Of a stretch of DNA of 64,000 nt, positions 60,712-64,000 are shown one piece after another (the stretch's first letter is position 1; every line of letters begins with the position of its first letter). The notes under the pieces were generated by a model. That model was not told the DNA's origin. It searched no databases and saw only the letters and a list, made by a program, of their open reading frames with translations. Source of the stretch: Olivibacter sp. SDN3 (lineage in GTDB: Bacteria; Bacteroidota; Bacteroidia; Sphingobacteriales; Sphingobacteriaceae). A program made the translations under genes and the position numbers. The stretch is from assembly GCF_014334135.1 (NCBI RefSeq), contig NZ_CP060497.1, positions 3,782,001 through 3,846,000 of the forward strand. The letters run 5' to 3'.

Positions 60712-63072
60712 ATGATAATATACATGTGGAGAGCGACTTACAAGCAACAGTTTATTGAAAAAATCAGGTCGGTTTTTTGGATATTGATTTTTAATTTATT
60801 GGGTTTTAGTACCTATGCAGCCCAGGATACAATTTTTTCCACTGGATTAGGAAGTGATAGTTTATTTGCATTACGAGTAGATTCGGCAAAAGAAACTTAT
60901 AAGAAGCTAAACCCTCAATTTCTTACAAATATCAATGTTAGCTTTTTAGCAAAAGAACTATCGGGGTACGAATCGGCTAATAAAGAAACTATCCAAACAT
61001 TGGATAGTTTGGGAGATGGTACCGCTGTAGATACTTTTAGGATTTACGCGGAAGCAGGAAAAGAGCGGTTGAATAGGTTACAAGGCTTCAGAAACACCAT
61101 AAAAAATTATCAGAGTAGTATAACAAGTGCCGTTAGAGATTACCACCAATTAGCAACAGATAGTCTTTTTAGCTATGCAGATGATTCTATAGCGGCAGTT
61201 TATCGTAATGAGCTTGCTAGCTTAAATATGGAAGTAACACGATCGGAATGGCAAGCGCGGCAAAAGCTCGACTCTGTCCAGCGTTTGATCAGCAGGTCTG
61301 ACAGTGTTTGGCAAGCTACCAGCGATATGGTGTTAATGCTGGCCAACGACGCGAAACAGCAGCGTACTGTGCAGAATAGGAGGGGCGCGAATGCTATTTG
61401 GGCGACGCCAAGAACATTTAGTAAAGATAGGATGATGGGAAGCTTACAAAGCACTTATCTTGAAACAAAAGCAGTAAACAAGTATTTGCAACAGACGGAA
61501 CGAACAAGTAGAGTTTTTTTGATATTGTTGAGTATTGGCTTCTTTTACTGGATATACAAAAATGGCAAGACCATACATGACTACCGGTACAAAGGTGAGA
61601 TAAAAATACCTTTTTATAACCCTGGGATAGCTATTGTCAAAACACTTATTTTCTTTTTTACATTACTTCCCTTATTTTCTGCATCAACACCGAGCATACT
61701 TCTTCAGTTGACACAGTTGCTGATTGTTTTGCTGTTTAGCATTATTTTATACAAAACATTAAGTAAAGAGCAAAGAAATTGGTGGTTTGCTATTATATTT
61801 TTTTATGTTCTGGTTGTATCGATTAATTCACTTGTTAATGAAGGCTTCGTCATAAGAATTGCCTCTCTTGTGTTAAATCTTTCTGCATTGTATTTAAGTT
61901 ATGCTGGCAGACGTCGATTGAAAAAGCGTGAAACCCATGGCTACATCAATAACAGTATTTTCTCGATTTTCTTGTTAACCAATACCGTTGCTTTTATATT
62001 GAATGTCATCGGTTATGTGGAGTACTCCAGATACTGGAGTATAGCTGGCGCCGTAATTCTTTTACAAGCCTTTTGCTTGATTGAATTTTCAAAAATGATG
62101 AAGAACGCTTTGAGGTTACAATTTCAAAAAAGTCGACTCATAAATGGTTTTTTCAAGAGATTTAATGAGAGTAGAACATTGAAAAGTTTGGATAGCCTGC
62201 TTCGCTTTCTATGCCTAGCATTACTTATTGTGGTTCTTGCGAATAACTTAAGAGTATTGCAATCCCTGATAGAATTTATCGATGGCTTTTTGAATGCACC
62301 GCGGCGAATTGGAAGCATCCAATTTAACTTTGGAAATTTAACTATTTGCGTCCTTGTTCTTGCGATAGCTAACTGGCTTCAGAAAAACATTAATCTGTTC
62401 TTTAAGGAGCCCAGCATACAGGAATATGATTCCAATGGGGTAAACCATGCGAACCTATTACCATTATTTAAGCTTGTTATTATAATTTTGGGATTCTTGT
62501 TTGCCATCAGTACCCTGGGGGTTGGTCTGGATAAATTAACCATTATAGTGGGTGCTTTGAGCGTGGGTGTGGGACTGGGTTTGCAGAATATCATTAATAA
62601 TTTTGTTTCGGGAGTGATTTTAATCTTTGAGCGGCCATTTAGGGTAGGCGACTATATCGAATTAGCTGACAAAAAAGGAAAGGTGCAGCAAATAGGTATT
62701 CGCGCCAGTACCCTACTCACCCAGGAAGGATCAGAAGTGATCATTCCTAATGGAGATTTGCTCTCCGGTAGAGTGGTTAACTGGACCTTAAGCCGATCTT
62801 ACAGCAAAACGAGCATAAATCTTAAAGTAGATCGGAAAGCAACAATGGAAACTATCAAAACGATTATTAGGGAAGAGATGCGCGAAATAACTTACGCGAT
62901 GGATAATATGGAAGTGGAGATTTTATACGAAGACCTTACAACAGATACTATTAACTTGTTGATTACCTGTTGGATTATAAATATTTATAATGAAAGACTC
63001 TTTAGGAGCCAATTTCTTGAAAAATTATATACGCGTTGTACCAAAGAAGATATTTGTTTAGTGAGTGCTTAG
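60712..63072 (+). CDS. large mechanosensitive ion channel of the MscS family
   Basis: A 786-residue inner membrane protein with a signal-like N-terminus (to YAAQD), a periplasmic alpha-helical part (about 40-260, coiled coil), about eight to nine further helices, and the MscS core near the end. The pore helix is LTIIVGALSVGVGLGLQNII, followed by FVSGVILIFERPFRVGDYIE and the beta domain VQQIGIRASTLLTQEGSEVIIPNG, with VVNWTLS. It resembles the MscK/YbdG/YnaI large type and releases solutes under membrane tension. The start at 60712 or Met 60724 is equally possible. A small RNA candidate follows. Confidence 0.92.
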   Translation: MIIYMWRATYKQQFIEKIRSVFWILIFNLLGFSTYAAQDTIFSTGLGSDSLFALRVDSAKETYKKLNPQFLTNINVSFLAKELSGYESANKETIQTLDSLGDGTAVDTFRIYAEAGKERLNRLQGFRNTIKNYQSSITSAVRDYHQLATDSLFSYADDSIAAVYRNELASLNMEVTRSEWQARQKLDSVQRLISRSDSVWQATSDMVLMLANDAKQQRTVQNRRGANAIWATPRTFSKDRMMGSLQSTYLETKAVNKYLQQTERTSRVFLILLSIGFFYWIYKNGKTIHDYRYKGEIKIPFYNPGIAIVKTLIFFFTLLPLFSASTPSILLQLTQLLIVLLFSIILYKTLSKEQRNWWFAIIFFYVLVVSINSLVNEGFVIRIASLVLNLSALYLSYAGRRRLKKRETHGYINNSIFSIFLLTNTVAFILNVIGYVEYSRYWSIAGAVILLQAFCLIEFSKMMKNALRLQFQKSRLINGFFKRFNESRTLKSLDSLLRFLCLALLIVVLANNLRVLQSLIEFIDGFLNAPRRIGSIQFNFGNLTICVLVLAIANWLQKNINLFFKEPSIQEYDSNGVNHANLLPLFKLVIIILGFLFAISTLGVGLDKLTIIVGALSVGVGLGLQNIINNFVSGVILIFERPFRVGDYIELADKKGKVQQIGIRASTLLTQEGSEVIIPNGDLLSGRVVNWTLSRSYSKTSINLKVDRKATMETIKTIIREEMREITYAMDNMEVEILYEDLTTDTINLLITCWIINIYNERLFRSQFLEKLYTRCTKEDICLVSA

Positions 63073-63091
63073 GGGAAAAGTGAAAAAAAAA

Positions 63092-63122
63092 TTGTTATTG
63101 TGTGATTTGTACACTATCTTTG
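63092..63122 (+). promoter_or_regulatory. strong promoter of a candidate short transcript
   Basis: TTG (63092-63094), 20-base spacer, TATCTTTG (63115-63122): the same spacing and -7 box as the LytTR promoter. The transcription start would be near 63129, 27 bases before a strong terminator hairpin. Confidence 0.65.
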
Positions 63123-63128
63123 TGGCAT

Positions 63129-63191
63129 CATAATTTAGGTTTATAATTGGTTAGTAAGGTCTTCAATCTCCCCGGTTGAAGACCTTTTTTT
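63129..63191 (+). ncRNA. candidate small RNA of about 60 bases
   Basis: The stretch from the predicted start to the end of the hairpin at 63191 has no open reading frame and no gene follows on the strand. A promoter and a perfect terminator with nothing between them suggest a small RNA whose body is about 27 bases plus the hairpin. Sequence shows no match I can name. Alternatively the terminator belongs to the MscS gene, with the promoter by chance. Confidence 0.4.
63156..63191 (+). terminator. rho-independent terminator
   Basis: Perfect 11-base arms AAGGTCTTCAA (63156-63166) and TTGAAGACCTT (63176-63186), 9-base loop, followed by a T run. It lies 83 bases after the MscS stop codon and would end either the channel transcript or a small RNA. 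Confidence 0.88.
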
Positions 63192-63527
63192 GCAATAATA
63201 AATGTTTGAAGTCCTGTGTTTTTTATTTCACTGCGCATAATTTATCATGACGGGCGTAATGCTAGTTTGCTTCCTTGTCGAGATAAAATAATTTTTTGTC
63301 GTAAGCTATAAGCTTGGTCTACAAAGTTCCTGGCAAAAATAAGCAGCTTGTCACTTACACATTTGGAACAATGGCGGTGTCTCAGGAAAAACGGAAGGTA
63401 TGAGGTGATTTTTTTCGAAAAACCGGATTAACGGGTAGGGGTAAGATAAAAAAAGAAGGCGTCTAAAAAGGGCGCCTTCTTTCGTTTTGTATCTACCTGT
63501 AGAGTCTATCGGTTTTAGGATGTTACT
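63192..63527. other. gene-free region beside the transposase
   Basis: About 340 bases between the terminator and the transposase stop. No gene was recognised. It probably contains the IS end, but no inverted repeat could be identified because the other end lies outside the window. Confidence 0.35.
63452..63484 (-). terminator. terminator downstream of the transposase gene
   Basis: Arms AAAGAAGGCG (63452-63461) and CGCCTTCTTT (63473-63482). On the minus strand it is followed by a T run (the plus strand has an A stretch at 63448-63454), so it ends transcription from the transposase gene. Confidence 0.7.
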
Positions 63528-64000
63528 CTATGCGACCAATGGTTGATAGCAGTAGTTTATCCATTTGGGGTCATAAATAAGGGGATTATTGTATTTAGGT
63601 TCGTTGTTTGGGCCTGACGAAGTTGTTTTCAGGAGCTTTTTCGACCATTTTCTCAGGTTATGCCCTATACACATCAGGGCGAACTCAATATCGACCTTTT
63701 CAAGCCCCCTCATGGTTAACCTGTTGAATCTGTTGTTGCTTTTCATCTGTCCGAAGACCGCCTCCACTTCTATGGGGCGTTTACTCCGGTGGTACTTTCC
63801 TGTTTCCGATGTTAGACGTTCGCGTGCCCTGGTCTTCAGTTCGTTCAACCGGTGGTTGACTTCGATGATCCTGTTTCCCTGCGCTTTATGGCACTGCCCC
63901 CGAAGCGGGCAGCCTTCACAGCGTTCGGCCCTGTAATAGCTCACCCGGGAACTATATCCATTGGTGCTTTTGCGTATTCCCTTACCGGCAAACTCCATCT
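63528..64000 (-). mobile_element. IS1182-like transposase, 3' part
   Basis: The minus-strand frame runs off the right edge and stops at 63528; about 157 C-terminal residues are visible. They include a zinc-like CEGCPLRGQCHKAQ segment, EVNHRLNELKTRARERL, then KRPIEVEAVFGQMKSNNRFN with the catalytic Glu of the DDE set, RLTMRGLEKVDIEFALMCIG and HNLRKWSKK, the marks of IS1182-family transposases. The first Met in view is internal, not the start. The element is probably whole, as the visible part is intact. It marks the right boundary of the window. Confidence 0.88.

Overview
The window looks like a chromosomal stretch of a Bacteroidota bacterium, most likely family Sphingobacteriaceae (Olivibacter, Sphingobacterium or Pedobacter type). 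The grounds are moderate to low GC, many Sec-exported enzymes and lipoproteins, a TonB-dependent receptor with an N-terminal carboxypeptidase-like domain, GH92, GH20 and sulfatase enzymes, DUF1080 and DUF4374 proteins, LytS/LytTR signalling, HxlR regulators, short RpoD-like sigma factors, and the Bacteroidota promoter form TTG-N20-TAnnTTTG at two places. I saw no tRNA, rRNA or CRISPR array. The assignment is inferred from protein families, not from a database search.

Layout. 1-7.0 kb: the tail of an unknown gene, then a tight plus-strand operon of two exported amidohydrolases, a PaiB-type FMN protein and ornithine aminotransferase. 7.0-20 kb: mixed single genes, including two GNAT acetyltransferases, a 2-hydroxyacid dehydrogenase, a small lipoprotein, a DoxX-like protein, an AraC regulator divergent from a chloramphenicol acetyltransferase-like gene, an exported AstE-like deacylase, a transglutaminase-like protein, DUF1080, a serine hydrolase overlapping a MATE exporter, and a metallophosphoesterase. 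20-28 kb: a three-domain exported esterase, a P-loop kinase-like protein, then a block that reads as cold or membrane adaptation: two fatty acid desaturases, a cold shock protein, a short sigma-70 factor, a second cold-shock-domain protein and a tandem universal stress protein.

28-34 kb: a LytTR response regulator and LytS-like kinase, an exported RidA protein, and an operon of an endonuclease/exonuclease/phosphatase protein and a GH92 mannosidase. 34.8-38.5 kb: a TonB receptor plus DUF4374 lipoprotein pair, closed by a strong terminator, resembling a xenosiderophore uptake pair. 38.8-40.3 kb: a TetR regulator and a thioredoxin-reductase-like flavoprotein with a 32-bp palindromic operator between them. 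40.4-46.8 kb: three different sulfatases, a methyltransferase and an unusually exported HisC-like aminotransferase. 46.8-56.9 kb: YjbQ, PepE, dihydroxyacetone kinase, an HxlR regulator opposite a short-chain dehydrogenase, a Nudix hydrolase and the tesA / ABC transporter divergent unit. 57-64 kb: GH20 hexosaminidase, a large MscS channel, a candidate small RNA and the 3' part of an IS1182-like transposase.

Four broken genes not visible as normal ORFs were found: a frameshifted SH3-like gene (7.1-7.3 kb), an AraC C-terminal tail directly after the LytTR stop codon, an aldo/keto reductase reduced to its two ends (51.6 kb), and a two-frameshift membrane protein gene with a G8 tract (59.6-60.1 kb). 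No clearly new system of the defence or mobile type is visible. The best candidates for follow-up are the small RNA, the TonB receptor leader with tandem hairpins, the cold-type block, and the exported aminotransferase among the sulfatases.
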